Of a stretch of 44,205 bases of DNA, positions 1 to 7,792 are shown piece by piece. Source of the DNA: Pseudomonas psychrophila HA-4 (GTDB lineage: Bacteria; Pseudomonadota; Gammaproteobacteria; Pseudomonadales; Pseudomonadaceae); contig NZ_ALJC01000119.1 of NCBI RefSeq assembly GCF_000282975.1, forward strand, positions 1 to 44,205. The letters run 5' to 3'. The notes beneath the pieces were generated by a model. It was not told the DNA's origin. It searched no databases and saw only the letters and a program-made list of their open reading frames with translations. Position 1 is the first letter of the stretch, and every line of letters begins with the position of its first letter. The position numbers were made by a program, and so were the translations under genes.

Positions 1-488
1 CCCGCCATGACAGCCACAAATATGCTTGGACCTTACCCGTCGCGGCATTGGGCATGATCTGCCTGGCGTATGTGACCGGTCCCAAACCCGCACCTTCTGC
101 ACCTGCCGTGGCCAAGGTCATCAAATACCAGCCGCTGCCGGAAACAGCCATGGGCGGTGTTAAAGCCGCGGATGCCCCGCCAGCAGTAGCGCCCGCACCT
201 ACTGCTCCCGCCGCTCCGGTGGCCAGCGTTGACTTCGAAAAAGTCCATTCCGTGATCCAGGAACGCTGCACCGTCTGCCATTCCGCCACCCCGACCAGCC
301 CGCTGTTCAGCGCGGCCCCGGCAGGCGTGATGTTCGACACCGAGCAGCAGATCCAGATCATGGCACCGCGGATTCAGGCCCAGGCCGTCGCTAGCCAGAT
401 CATGCCGCTGGGCAATATCACGCAAATGACTCAACAAGAGCGCGACCTAATTGGCGCATGGGTCAACGCGGGAGCACAAACCAACTGA
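1..488 (+). CDS. puuD: Urate hydroxylase PuuD, C-terminal part with cytochrome c domain (partial)
   Basis: The reading frame is open from the left edge (first full codon at 3) to a TGA at 486-488, so only the C-terminus is present. The visible part starts with the end of a membrane segment (roughly ALGMICLAYV). A Pro/Ala-rich linker follows, then a small class-I cytochrome c domain with the haem-binding motif CTVCH and a downstream Met (IMPLGNITQM) as likely axial ligand. This layout matches bacterial PuuD, an inner-membrane urate hydroxylase that makes 5-hydroxyisourate and probably passes electrons to its own cytochrome domain. The nucleobase permease directly downstream supports the call. 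The ATG-like codons inside this stretch are not the real start. The family assignment is recognition of the domain pair plus context; the catalytic N-terminal part is outside the window. Confidence 0.85.
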   Translation, partial: RHDSHKYAWTLPVAALGMICLAYVTGPKPAPSAPAVAKVIKYQPLPETAMGGVKAADAPPAVAPAPTAPAAPVASVDFEKVHSVIQERCTVCHSATPTSPLFSAAPAGVMFDTEQQIQIMAPRIQAQAVASQIMPLGNITQMTQQERDLIGAWVNAGAQTN

Positions 489-500
489 TACGAACGCGGT

Positions 501-523
501 GTGGCCGCGCCGTGGGCGGCCAC
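501..523. other. GC-rich stem-loop between puuD and the permease gene
   Basis: An 8-bp perfect inverted repeat (GTGGCCGC / GCGGCCAC) with a 7-nt loop lies just after puuD. There is no T-run after it, so it looks like an mRNA-stabilising or attenuating hairpin rather than a classical terminator. The function is inferred. Confidence 0.4.
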
Positions 524-569
524 GCAACCCCACCACTAGCTCACAACAATAAAAAGACCGAGGTGTTGC

Positions 570-1934
570 ATGTCCGATTTAACCGAACCGCGCATACCCG
601 CCGTGACCGCGCCACCGCCTATCCAGCGGCTGCCGCTGATGCAATTGATTCTGGTTGGTTTACAACACGTGTTGCTGATGTACGGCGGCGCTGTTGCCGT
701 GCCGCTGATCATTGGGCAAGCCGCCGGTCTGAGTCGTGAAGAGATCGCTTTTCTGATCAACGCCGACCTGTTGGTGGCGGGGATCGCGACCATCGTCCAG
801 TCAATGGGCATTGGGCCCATGGGCATTCGCATGCCGGTCATGATGGGCGCCAGTTTTGCCGCCGTGGGCAGTATGGTGGCGATGGCTGGCATGCCGGGCA
901 TCGGCATGACTGGAATCTTCGGTGCCACCATTGCCGCCGGTTTCTTCGGGATGATCATCGCGCCCTTCATGTCCAAGGTCGTGCGCTTCTTCCCGCCTCT
1001 GGTCACCGGCACGGTGATTACCTCCATCGGCCTGTCGCTGTTTCCGGTCGCCGTTAACTGGGCAGGCGGCGGTAGCGCAGCGGCGCAATTTGGCTCACCG
1101 ATTTACCTGTTTATTGCGGCCTTGGTGCTGGCCACCATATTGCTGATCAATCGCTTCATGCGCGGTTTCTGGGTCAACATTTCCGTGCTGATCGGCATGG
1201 CGCTCGGCTATGTCTTATCGGGTGCTATTGGCATGGTCAACCTTCAAGGCATTGGCCTGGCGCCATGGTTCCAGATCGTCACACCGCTGCACTTCGGCAT
1301 GCCTGAATTTCACCTAGCACCCATCCTCTCCATGTGTTTGGTAGTGGTGATCATTTTTGTCGAGTCCACCGGGATGTTCCTGGCACTGGGCAAAATCACC
1401 GGTCAAGAAGTTACCCCGCGCATGCTGCGGCGCGGTTTGCTGTGCGATGCCGGGGCGTCTTTTGTGGCGGGCTTTTTCAACACCTTCACCCACTCCTCAT
1501 TCGCCCAGAACATCGGTTTGGTGCAAATGACCGGCGTGCGTTGCAGGTCCGTGACCATCATGGCCGGTGCCTTCCTGATCACCCTCAGCCTGCTGCCGAA
1601 AGCGGCGTACTTGGTGGCGTCGATTCCGCCAGCCGTACTGGGCGGTGCGGCGATTGCCATGTTCGGGATGGTCGCGGCCACAGGGATCAAAATCCTCCAA
1701 GAGGCCGACATCGCCGACCGCCGCAACCAACTGCTGGTGGCTGTGAGCATCGGTATGGGCCTGATTCCAGTGGTGCGTCCTGAGTTCTTCGCACACCTGC
1801 CCTTGTGGATGGGCCCGATCACCCACAGCGGGATTGCCATGGCGGCCGTCAGTGCCGTGTCACTCAACCTGCTGTTCAACGTACTGGGTGGCGCCGAGCG
1901 CGCAGCCATGAGCGGTCACGTGCATCAGCACTGA
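570..1934 (+). CDS. NCS2-family nucleobase/urate permease
   Basis: A 454-residue polytopic inner-membrane protein of the nucleobase:cation symporter-2 (uracil/xanthine/urate permease) family. TM1 carries the conserved His (GLQHVLL, H33). The family signature appears as QNIGLVQMTG from about residue 313. A carboxylate in a central TM (FVESTGMF) fits the conserved Glu that binds the substrate. The length is normal for the family. The ATG at 570 has an AGG-type ribosome site in 'gaccgaggtgttgc'. It lies 81 nt after puuD on the same strand and is probably cotranscribed, so the likely substrate is urate or xanthine imported for PuuD and the rest of the purine pathway. The substrate is an inference from neighbours; NCS2 members are hard to separate by sequence alone. 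Confidence 0.88.
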   Translation: MSDLTEPRIPAVTAPPPIQRLPLMQLILVGLQHVLLMYGGAVAVPLIIGQAAGLSREEIAFLINADLLVAGIATIVQSMGIGPMGIRMPVMMGASFAAVGSMVAMAGMPGIGMTGIFGATIAAGFFGMIIAPFMSKVVRFFPPLVTGTVITSIGLSLFPVAVNWAGGGSAAAQFGSPIYLFIAALVLATILLINRFMRGFWVNISVLIGMALGYVLSGAIGMVNLQGIGLAPWFQIVTPLHFGMPEFHLAPILSMCLVVVIIFVESTGMFLALGKITGQEVTPRMLRRGLLCDAGASFVAGFFNTFTHSSFAQNIGLVQMTGVRCRSVTIMAGAFLITLSLLPKAAYLVASIPPAVLGGAAIAMFGMVAATGIKILQEADIADRRNQLLVAVSIGMGLIPVVRPEFFAHLPLWMGPITHSGIAMAAVSAVSLNLLFNVLGGAERAAMSGHVHQH

Positions 1935-1952
1935 AGCACGATGAGTGTGTTT

Positions 1953-1982
1953 GTGTGGGAGCGGGTTTTCTCCCCCCCACAC
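1953..1982. repeat. Imperfect stem-loop built on a REP half-site
   Basis: GTGTGGGAG pairs with a C-rich complement ending in CCCACAC, with three extra Cs. The left arm shares TGTGGGAGCGGG with the REPIN at 4720-4803. It lies between the permease and the first Tsx-like gene and could act as a transcription brake. No long T-run is present. Confidence 0.45.
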
Positions 1983-2026
1983 ACCCGCCAGCCTCTGGCA
2001 CAAAAAAAATAAAAAGGACGTTTCCC

Positions 2027-2812
2027 ATGCACTGCAAACACTGGGGCTTTACGCTCGCGGGTGGGCTTTTGGCTGCCGGTCACGCCATGGCCGGAGATCT
2101 GTTTTTGTGGCAAACCAATAGCCTCACCTACCTCTATGGCAAGAACTTCGCGATCAACCCGTCAATCCAGCAAACCCTGACCTTTGAACATGCCGACAAA
2201 TGGAAATACGGCGACAACTTTCTGTTTGTCGACCGCATTTTCTACAACGGCAAAGATGACCCCAACAAAGGGCCGAACACTTACTACGGCGAGTTCAGCC
2301 CACGCTTATCGTTCGGCAAAATCTTTGATCAAAAACTTGAGTACGGGCCGATCAAGGACGTATTGCTGGCGATGACCTACGAGTACGGCGAAGGCGACAG
2401 CGAGGCGTATTTGATCGGCCCAGGCTTTGATCTCGCGGTACCGGGCTTTAACTACTTCACCCTTAACTTTTATCGCCGTCACACCGAAGGGCCGCGTCCT
2501 GGTACGGGCGTCTGGCAGATTACCCCGTCATTCTCCTACACCCTTCCAATGGGCCGTTCCAACGTGCTGATCGATGGCTATATGGACTGGGTGGTCGACA
2601 ACGACCAGAACTCTCGCGGTACGTATCACGCCAACCTGCACCTCAATCCACAGATCAAATATGACCTGGGCAAAGCCCTTAATCTGGGTGAAAAACAGCT
2701 GTATGTCGGCATTGAATACAGCTACTGGAAAAACAAATACGGCATCGACAGCAGCAGCCGTCTAGACACCAACCAGAACACTGCCAGCGCCCTGATCAAA
2801 GTCCACTTTTAA
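2027..2812 (+). CDS. Tsx-like outer-membrane nucleoside channel, copy 1
   Basis: A 261-residue protein with a Sec signal peptide (hydrophobic stretch to about residue 22, cleavage after HAMA). The mature domain is rich in alternating aromatic/polar strands and ends in Phe (KVHF), as expected for an outer-membrane beta-barrel. Segments such as FWQTN-like near the N-terminus, YYGEFSPRLSFGK and DGYMDWVVDNDQN fit the nucleoside-specific channel-forming (Tsx/OmpK) family. The ATG at 2027 is preceded by AAAAAGGACG; the frame is open further upstream (1805), but that part overlaps the permease gene and lacks a signal peptide. It is likely the outer-membrane entry route for purines feeding the permease and PuuD. 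It is strongly similar to the next gene. Substrate inferred. Confidence 0.85.
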   Translation: MHCKHWGFTLAGGLLAAGHAMAGDLFLWQTNSLTYLYGKNFAINPSIQQTLTFEHADKWKYGDNFLFVDRIFYNGKDDPNKGPNTYYGEFSPRLSFGKIFDQKLEYGPIKDVLLAMTYEYGEGDSEAYLIGPGFDLAVPGFNYFTLNFYRRHTEGPRPGTGVWQITPSFSYTLPMGRSNVLIDGYMDWVVDNDQNSRGTYHANLHLNPQIKYDLGKALNLGEKQLYVGIEYSYWKNKYGIDSSSRLDTNQNTASALIKVHF

Positions 2813-2826
2813 CCTAAATACAGTCA

Positions 2827-2865
2827 GTGCCCTGTCATTGCCCGCCCTGCGCAATGACGGGGCAC
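2827..2865 (+). terminator. Strong stem-loop after Tsx copy 1
   Basis: A 15-bp stem (GTGCCCTGTCATTGC against GCAATGACGGGGCAC, one G-T type mismatch) with a 9-nt loop starts 14 nt after the stop codon. Only a short TT follows. It is the probable end of the puuD-permease-tsx transcript. Confidence 0.65.
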
Positions 2866-3172
2866 TTGAGTGCCAGCCTCAGAGCCAGTATTCTCCGCGG
2901 CCGCTCACAGATGGGCGCTGTTTTAAAGCTGACTTTTAAGCCAACTTTTCGCTTTTAATCCAAGGGTTTACGGCCTGCTCTAGTCTCCCGCCATTCAACT
3001 GCCTGATGCCAGTTGAGCGCTGTTTTTTGGCCGCACGACACGCATGGCCCAGCACTTGCTTTACGCATTAAAGCTGACCAAAAAGGCAAGTTTTAAAACA
3101 AAAGAACCAAGGGCCAAACAGAGCACCGCGTTCTTATTCATGCAGATTTTTTTTAAATTTTGGAGTAACCGA
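2866..3172. other. Intergenic region between the two Tsx-like genes
   Basis: I see no gene here. The region holds a small hairpin at 2996-3015 (CAACTG / CAGTTG). An 11-nt direct repeat, TTAAAGCTGAC, occurs at 2923-2933 and 3068-3078 within T/A-rich sequence. The second Tsx gene therefore probably has its own promoter and operator region here. I cannot place a convincing -35/-10 pair. Confidence 0.4.
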
Positions 3173-3958
3173 ATGAAGCGCATTCTTACCGGCCTGATGC
3201 TTGCGGGGAGCTTGCTGGGTGGGTCAACGGCAGCAGCCGAAGACTTGCTGCAATGGCAAACCAACAGCCTGACGTACTTGTATGGCAAGGACTTCCAGGT
3301 GAATCCAAAGATTCAACAGACCCTGACCTTCGAGCACGCTGACAGCTGGAAATACGGTGATAACTTCTTCTTCCTCGACCGTATTTTTTACAACGGCAAA
3401 GAAGACGGAAACCTCGGCCCTAATACGTACTACGGCGAGTTCACCCCACGCTTATCGTTCGGCAAAATCTTCGACCAGAAGTTTGAATTTGGCCCGATTA
3501 AAGACGTGTTGCTGGCCCTGACTTACGAGTTTGGTGAAGGCGATTCGGATTCGTACTTGATCGGCCCGGGTTTCGACCTGAATGTGCCAGGCTTCGACTT
3601 CTTCCAATTGAACTTCTACAAGCGTTATCCAGAAGGCAATCGTGCTGGCCGTGGCGTTTGGCAGATCACCCCGGTCTGGTCTTACACCCTCCCGATGGGC
3701 AAATCCGACGTGGTCATCGACGGCTACATGGACTGGGTAGTCGACAACGACCAAAACGCCCGCGGCACGTATCACGCCAACCTGCACTTCAACCCACAGA
3801 TCAAATATGACTTGGGCAAGGCACTTAACTGGGGCGCGAAGCAGTTGTATGTCGGTATCGAATACGACTACTGGAAAAACAAATACGGCATCGAAGACAG
3901 CGGTTCATTCAAAACCAATCAGGACACCGCGAGCCTGTTGGTCAAGTACCACTTCTGA
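3173..3958 (+). CDS. Tsx-like outer-membrane nucleoside channel, copy 2
   Basis: A 261-residue paralogue of the preceding channel. It has a typical signal peptide (MKRILTGLMLAGSLLGG..., cleavage near AAA-ED) and the same barrel blocks (QWQTNSLTYLYGK, FDQKFEFGPIKDVLLAL, DGYMDWVVDNDQNARGTYHANLHFNPQIKYDLGKAL). The terminal Phe (KYHF) is the outer-membrane assembly signal. The ATG at 3173 has TGGAG at 3161-3165; an upstream in-frame start (3044) would put a basic non-signal tail in front of the signal peptide and is rejected. It is the same length as copy 1 and arose from it, or the reverse, by tandem duplication. The separate intergenic region suggests separate control. A Tsx/OmpK-family channel; ligand unknown. 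Confidence 0.85.
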   Translation: MKRILTGLMLAGSLLGGSTAAAEDLLQWQTNSLTYLYGKDFQVNPKIQQTLTFEHADSWKYGDNFFFLDRIFYNGKEDGNLGPNTYYGEFTPRLSFGKIFDQKFEFGPIKDVLLALTYEFGEGDSDSYLIGPGFDLNVPGFDFFQLNFYKRYPEGNRAGRGVWQITPVWSYTLPMGKSDVVIDGYMDWVVDNDQNARGTYHANLHFNPQIKYDLGKALNWGAKQLYVGIEYDYWKNKYGIEDSGSFKTNQDTASLLVKYHF

Positions 3959-3971
3959 TACTGCCTTAAAC

Positions 3972-4005
3972 CTCGCGATCTTTTGAACGATCAAAAGATC
4001 GCGAG
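3972..4005. terminator. Perfect 15-bp stem-loop shared by two convergent genes
   Basis: CTCGCGATCTTTTGA and its exact reverse complement are separated by ACGA. It lies between the stop of Tsx copy 2 and the stop of the convergent tetR gene, so it can end transcription from both sides. The same core recurs at 15076-15140 and 18068-18142, with a shorter relative at 27793-27815, so it is also a dispersed repeat. Confidence 0.7.
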
Positions 4006-4012
4006 CACGCGA

Positions 4013-4615
4013 CTACACAGTCCGAGGCGTTAACAATAGCCCGCGCAGCATCACGTCCAGGCTGCCCAGCGCCGCCGTTAGGCGCTGCAGCGGGTACTGG
4101 GCCTCGGCAATCCAGAACGACGCATCCATCAAACCTCCCTGAATCAAATGTGCCAACGCTTCAGGGTCGGTGCGCTGAATCACCTGCGTGTCCATCAAGC
4201 CTTGCAGAATGACTCCAACCGAGGCTTTGCAATCAGACTGGCTGTTCAGTAGATACTCCGAGCCCAGCACCGAGGGCGCATCACGCAAGATGATGCGCTG
4301 TACTTCGACTTGCAGCGACATTTCCAGATACAGCCTGCACTGCGCCTGAAACCCTTCCCAGGGGGTCTCGGCTTGCGCAAACACCTGCGCCAATTGCGTA
4401 TCGAGCTCGGTATCGATTTGCCTCGCCACCGCCTTCAACAAGCCCTTCTTGTCACCAAAGTGGTGATACAACGCCCCACGGGTCAGGCCGACAGAGGCCG
4501 TCAACTCGTCCATTGAAGTCTGCGCATAACCGATCGAGCCGAAGGCTTGACGCGCCGCATCAAGCAGCTTGCCACGGGTTTGTTCAATCATCTGCGACCG
4601 CGCTTTGGGCGCCAT
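4013..4615 (-). CDS. TetR-family repressor of the divergent MFS exporter
   Basis: A 200-residue TetR/AcrR-type regulator. The N-terminal helix-turn-helix reads roughly TSMDELTASVGLTRGALYHHFGDKKGLLKAV, and a helical ligand-binding C-terminal domain follows. The ATG at 4615 is chosen because AGGTGG lies at the right distance before it. A GTG three codons upstream sits inside that ribosome site and is unlikely. It is divergent from the MFS gene, and three identical palindromes fill the shared promoter region (4638-4701). The gene therefore very probably represses itself and the exporter until a small ligand binds. The C-terminal domain resembles those of efflux-pump repressors, but the inducer cannot be read from the sequence. 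Confidence 0.85.
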   Translation of the reverse strand: MAPKARSQMIEQTRGKLLDAARQAFGSIGYAQTSMDELTASVGLTRGALYHHFGDKKGLLKAVARQIDTELDTQLAQVFAQAETPWEGFQAQCRLYLEMSLQVEVQRIILRDAPSVLGSEYLLNSQSDCKASVGVILQGLMDTQVIQRTDPEALAHLIQGGLMDASFWIAEAQYPLQRLTAALGSLDVMLRGLLLTPRTV

Positions 4616-4637
4616 GTGTGCCACCTTTTTTTTTGAG

Positions 4638-4701
4638 ATACGCCGCGTATGTTAATTGACATACGCCGCGTATGCGTATATTTCTACATACGCCGCGTAT
4701 G
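4638..4701. promoter_or_regulatory. Three tandem palindromic TetR operators
   Basis: The 13-bp palindrome ATACGCCGCGTAT occurs three times: 4638-4650, within 4660-4674 and within 4687-4701. In the last two it is extended to CATACGCCGCGTATG. The centres are 23 and 27 bp apart. They fill the gap between the divergent tetR and MFS genes. The middle copy lies between the -35 and -10 of the exporter promoter, and the third lies at the expected transcription start. Binding by the neighbouring TetR protein is inferred. Confidence 0.8.
4656..4682 (+). promoter_or_regulatory. Probable sigma-70 promoter of the MFS exporter
   Basis: TTGACA at 4656-4661 is a perfect -35. AT-rich -10 candidates follow: TATATT at 4677-4682 with a short 15-bp spacer, or TATTTC at 4679-4684 with 17 bp. 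Operator copy 2 occupies the spacer, so a bound repressor would block RNA polymerase directly. Confidence 0.55.
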
Positions 4702-4719
4702 TGATACCGAGCGAAACCT

Positions 4720-4803
4720 GTGGGAGCGGGCTTGCTCGCGATAGAATCACCGCGTGATTCATACGAACCGCAGCGCCTACATCGCGAGCAAGCCCGCTCC
4801 CAC
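4720..4803. repeat. REPIN-like inverted repeat pair in the exporter leader
   Basis: Two exact 23-bp arms in inverted orientation (4720-4742 beginning GTGGGAGCGGGCTTG, and 4781-4803) flank a spacer. The spacer itself holds a small hairpin (GAATCAC at 4744-4750 with GTGATTC at 4754-4760). This is the layout of a REP doublet (REPIN). It lies between the promoter/operators and the MFS start, so it is transcribed into the exporter's 5' leader. Confidence 0.8.
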
Positions 4804-4829
4804 CACGCCTCTATTGTTCCGGAGCTTGT

Positions 4830-6035
4830 ATGGCTAACCCTTATCGCGAGATTTTCAGCGCCCCCGGCACCAAGTCCTTTTGCGCCGCAGGCCTGATCGC
4901 ACGCATGCCTATTTCCATGACGGGGATTGGCATCATCACCATGCTCGCGCAATTGCACGGCTCATATTGGCTGGCCGGTGCCGTGGCGGCGACTTTCGCG
5001 CTGGCAATGGCGTTGCTGGCACCGCAAATATCCCGCGCCGTTGATCGCTACGGCCAAGGCCGCATCTTGCCAGGCGCCGCCGCCATCGGTGTGTGCGCCA
5101 TGCTCGCGTTGCTGCTGTGCAGCTATCTAGAGGCTCCCGACTGGACATTGTTCGTCTGCGCGGCCCTTGCCGGCTGTATGCCCAGCATGTCTGCCATGGT
5201 CCGCGCCCGCTGGAGCGAGCTGTATCGCGGCTCGCCAAAACTGCACACCGCCTTCGCCTTCGAATCGGTGCTCGATGAAGTGTGTTTTATCGTTGGCCCG
5301 CCCATTTCAGTCGGCCTCAGCGTGGCGCTATTTCCTCAGGCCGGGCCACTCGCTGCGGCGATCTTCATGGCCGTGGGGGTGACTGCGTTTGTGCTGCAAC
5401 GTAAAACCGAGCCGCCGGTACACCCACGCACCCAAGAAAATAACGGCACCGTATTGCGCCAAGGAGGAGTGCTGGTATTGATGATGGCGCTGCTCGGGCT
5501 GGGCACCATTGTGGGTACCGTCGACGTGGTCAGCGTCGCCTTTGCCCAGCATCAGGGCCAGCCTGCCGCTGCAAGTATTGTGCTGTCGGTCTACGCGCTG
5601 GGCTCCTGCATCGCCGGGCTGGCTTTCGGCATGCTCAAGCTGAACATGCCATTGCCCAAACTTTTCCTGTTAGGGGCGCTGGCCACTGCCATCACCATGG
5701 TGCCGCTGATGTGGGCCAACAGCATCATCACCTTGGCCGCCGCCATGTTTGTCGCCGGACTGTTTTTCGCCCCTACGCTGATTACCGCGATGGCGCTGGT
5801 GGAAAACATCGTCGCACCCGCCAAGCTCACCGAAGGCCTGACCTGGATGATCACCGGCCTAGGCGTAGGCGTTGCCCTCGGCGCCGTAGTGGGGGGCTGG
5901 GTGATCGATGCTTATGGCGCACCGGCCGGGTTCAACGTGTCGATGCTGGCGGGTCTGAGCATGCTGCTGTTTGCAGTCGTGGGCTATCGCCTGTTGCAAA
6001 ACAGCACCTCTGCCCACTCCAGCGCGCTGGCCTAA
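4830..6035 (+). CDS. MFS transporter (probable drug/metabolite exporter)
   Basis: A 401-residue Major Facilitator protein with about twelve hydrophobic segments in two halves and a charged central loop (QRKTEPPVHPRTQENN) near residues 190-205. The loop after TM2 reads SRAVDRYGQGRILP, a variant of the MFS loop 2-3 motif. The ATG at 4830 has GGAG 9-12 nt upstream. The divergent TetR gene and its operators point to ligand-induced expression, typical for exporters of toxic small molecules. It ends in a tail-to-tail 4-nt overlap with the DUF808 gene (stops at 6032-6035). The substrate is unknown; import of a metabolite cannot be excluded from sequence alone. Confidence 0.85.
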   Translation: MANPYREIFSAPGTKSFCAAGLIARMPISMTGIGIITMLAQLHGSYWLAGAVAATFALAMALLAPQISRAVDRYGQGRILPGAAAIGVCAMLALLLCSYLEAPDWTLFVCAALAGCMPSMSAMVRARWSELYRGSPKLHTAFAFESVLDEVCFIVGPPISVGLSVALFPQAGPLAAAIFMAVGVTAFVLQRKTEPPVHPRTQENNGTVLRQGGVLVLMMALLGLGTIVGTVDVVSVAFAQHQGQPAAASIVLSVYALGSCIAGLAFGMLKLNMPLPKLFLLGALATAITMVPLMWANSIITLAAAMFVAGLFFAPTLITAMALVENIVAPAKLTEGLTWMITGLGVGVALGAVVGGWVIDAYGAPAGFNVSMLAGLSMLLFAVVGYRLLQNSTSAHSSALA

Positions 6036-6973
6036 CGTTTAACGGCGCGCCAGATCTTGCCTGCAACGTTAACCACCGCTAACACCACAGCGCCGGCAAT
6101 GATGCCGGCCACGGCGTTGAGCAAGGTTGGCACAATCACCGATACAGAACCCAGCAAAGGCGTGGCGTTTTGCGCAACGCCTTCGATCCAGTGATGCAGC
6201 ACCGGCACGCCATGGGTCAAAATCCCACCGCCAACCAGAAACATGGCGGCGGTACCGATCACCGTCAGGCTTTTCATCATGTACGGTGCGGCATTTAACA
6301 CCCCGCGCCCAAAGCTGCGCTGAAAGCGCCGCCAGGCGCCCTCTCCGGTCTTCTGACTCAAGTACAGGCCGCCGTCATCCAGTTTGACGATACCCGCGAC
6401 CACCCCATACACGCCGATAGTCATCACAACCGCGATACCGGACAACACCACCACTTGCTGTAACAGCGGCGCATCAGCCACGGTGCCTAAGGTGATGGCA
6501 ATGATCTCGGCCGACAGAATAAAGTCGGTACGCACCGCGCCCTTGATTTTGTCTTTCTCAAACGCCGCCAAATCGACCTCAGAACTGGCGGCGGCTTCTT
6601 GCAGGGCCTGACGCTCAGTCTGATCGGCTTCCTTGCTGTGCAAAAACTTGTGCGCCAGCTTTTCAAAGCCCTCGAAACACAGGAAAGCACCGCCCACCAT
6701 CAGCAACGGTGTGACCGCCCACGGCACAAACGCGCTGATCGCCAAGGCGGCGGGCACCAATATGAATTTATTGCGAAACGAACCTTTGGCCACCGCCCAG
6801 ACCACCGGCAACTCACGTTCGGCGCGTACGCCCGATACCTGCTGCGCATTGAGCGCCAGATCATCGCCCAACACCCCGGCCGTCTTTTTCGCGGCCACTT
6901 TGGTCATCAACGCGACGTCATCGAGTACGGCGGCAATATCGTCGAGCAACATCAGCAAACTGCTGCCAGCCAT
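6032..6973 (-). CDS. yedI: DUF808-family inner-membrane protein (YedI-like)
   Basis: A 313-residue protein beginning MAGSSLLMLLDDIAAVLDDVALMTKVAAKKTAGV, the hallmark N-terminus of the DUF808/YedI family. A soluble charged segment follows (KLAHKFLHSKEADQTERQAL..., about residues 105-150), then several C-terminal membrane spans. The biochemical function of the family is unknown. The ATG at 6973 is preceded by an AAGGAATC-type ribosome site. The stop overlaps that of the convergent MFS gene. The next gene (a TetR regulator) is divergent from it across a 133-nt gap. I give the symbol only because the E. coli homologue carries it; no role is implied. Confidence 0.85.
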   Translation of the reverse strand: MAGSSLLMLLDDIAAVLDDVALMTKVAAKKTAGVLGDDLALNAQQVSGVRAERELPVVWAVAKGSFRNKFILVPAALAISAFVPWAVTPLLMVGGAFLCFEGFEKLAHKFLHSKEADQTERQALQEAAASSEVDLAAFEKDKIKGAVRTDFILSAEIIAITLGTVADAPLLQQVVVLSGIAVVMTIGVYGVVAGIVKLDDGGLYLSQKTGEGAWRRFQRSFGRGVLNAAPYMMKSLTVIGTAAMFLVGGGILTHGVPVLHHWIEGVAQNATPLLGSVSVIVPTLLNAVAGIIAGAVVLAVVNVAGKIWRAVKR

Positions 6974-7106
6974 GAGGGAAGATTCCTTGAAGTGTGAGTG
7001 GGTCTAAGCATAGCGTGCGTCAGCCTATAAGCTGCAATCTTGAGCGGTCCGCAAGCCCGGTGCTACCATGCCCAACCGCCACAACAGGCAAGGAAATACC
7101 GGGTTT

Positions 7107-7712
7107 ATGAGCAGTATCCGCGAGCGTAATAAAGAACTGATTTTGCGAGCCGCCAGCGAAGAATTCGCCGACAAAGGTTTCGCCGCCAGCAAAACCAGCG
7201 ACATCGCGGCCAAGGCGGGCGTGCCCAAGCCGAACGTCTATTACTACTTCAAGTCCAAAGAGAACCTATACCGCGAAGTGCTCGAAAGCATCATCGAGCC
7301 GATACTGCGCGTCTCGACCCCGTTCAACGCCGACGGCGAGCCGAACGAAGTGCTGAGCAACTACATCCGCTCAAAAATCATGATTTCGCGCGAACTGCCG
7401 TTTGCCTCAAAGGTATTCGCCAGCGAAATCATGCACGGCGCTCCGCACCTGAGTGAAAAACAAGTCGAACTGCTCAACGCCCAAGCTAAGCACAACATCA
7501 CCTGCATCCAGACCTGGATCGACCGTGGACAAATCGCCCCGATCGACCCGCACCACCTGATGTTCAGCATCTGGGCAGCGACCCAGACCTATGCCGACTT
7601 CGATTGGCAAATCTCCGCCATCACCGGCAAAGCCAAGCTCGACGACAGCGACTACGAAGCCGCGACCCAAACCATCATTCGGCTGGTGCTCAAGGGCTGC
7701 GCCCCAGATTGA
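7107..7712 (+). CDS. TetR-family regulator, RutR-like
   Basis: A 201-residue TetR protein. The N-terminal HTH reads KGFAASKTSDIAAKAGVPKPNVYYYFKSKENLYREVL. The C-terminal domain (RELPFASKVFASEIMHGAPHLSEKQ..., ...FSIWAATQTYADFDWQI) resembles the RutR/YcdC C-terminal domain, whose E. coli member senses uracil/thymine and controls pyrimidine and purine catabolism. The start at 7107 follows AAGGAA in 'caaggaaataccgggttt'. An upstream in-frame ATG (7068) has no ribosome site and would add 13 non-conserved residues. Its position beside glcG-gcl-hyi-glxR suggests control of nucleobase-derived carbon flow, but I see no clear RutR-type operator, so the target genes are an inference. Confidence 0.78.
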   Translation: MSSIRERNKELILRAASEEFADKGFAASKTSDIAAKAGVPKPNVYYYFKSKENLYREVLESIIEPILRVSTPFNADGEPNEVLSNYIRSKIMISRELPFASKVFASEIMHGAPHLSEKQVELLNAQAKHNITCIQTWIDRGQIAPIDPHHLMFSIWAATQTYADFDWQISAITGKAKLDDSDYEAATQTIIRLVLKGCAPD

Positions 7713-7723
7713 AGCTGCAGGCT

Positions 7724-7775
7724 ACACGCTACAAGAGTTGCGCGATCGGCTTCAAACTTACCGCTTGCAGCGTGT
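7724..7775. repeat. Imperfect inverted repeat between convergent tetR and glcG
   Basis: ACACGCTACAAG (7724-7735) pairs with CTTGCAGCGTGT (7764-7775), 11 of 12 positions. Flanking AGCTGC and GCAGCT extend the symmetry. It lies between two convergent stop codons, the usual place for Pseudomonas REP-like sequences, and may help end transcription. Confidence 0.5.
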
Positions 7776-7792
7776 CGCTTGAAACTGCGCAG

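Noticed and set aside
1..47. Truncated puuD as a pseudogene
   Set aside because: The frame is open to the window edge, so the missing N-terminus is simply outside the window.
4719..4803. Possible CRISPR-like repeat or riboswitch in the exporter leader
   Set aside because: Only two arms in inverted orientation; this fits a REPIN, not a direct-repeat array, and no riboswitch fold is recognised.
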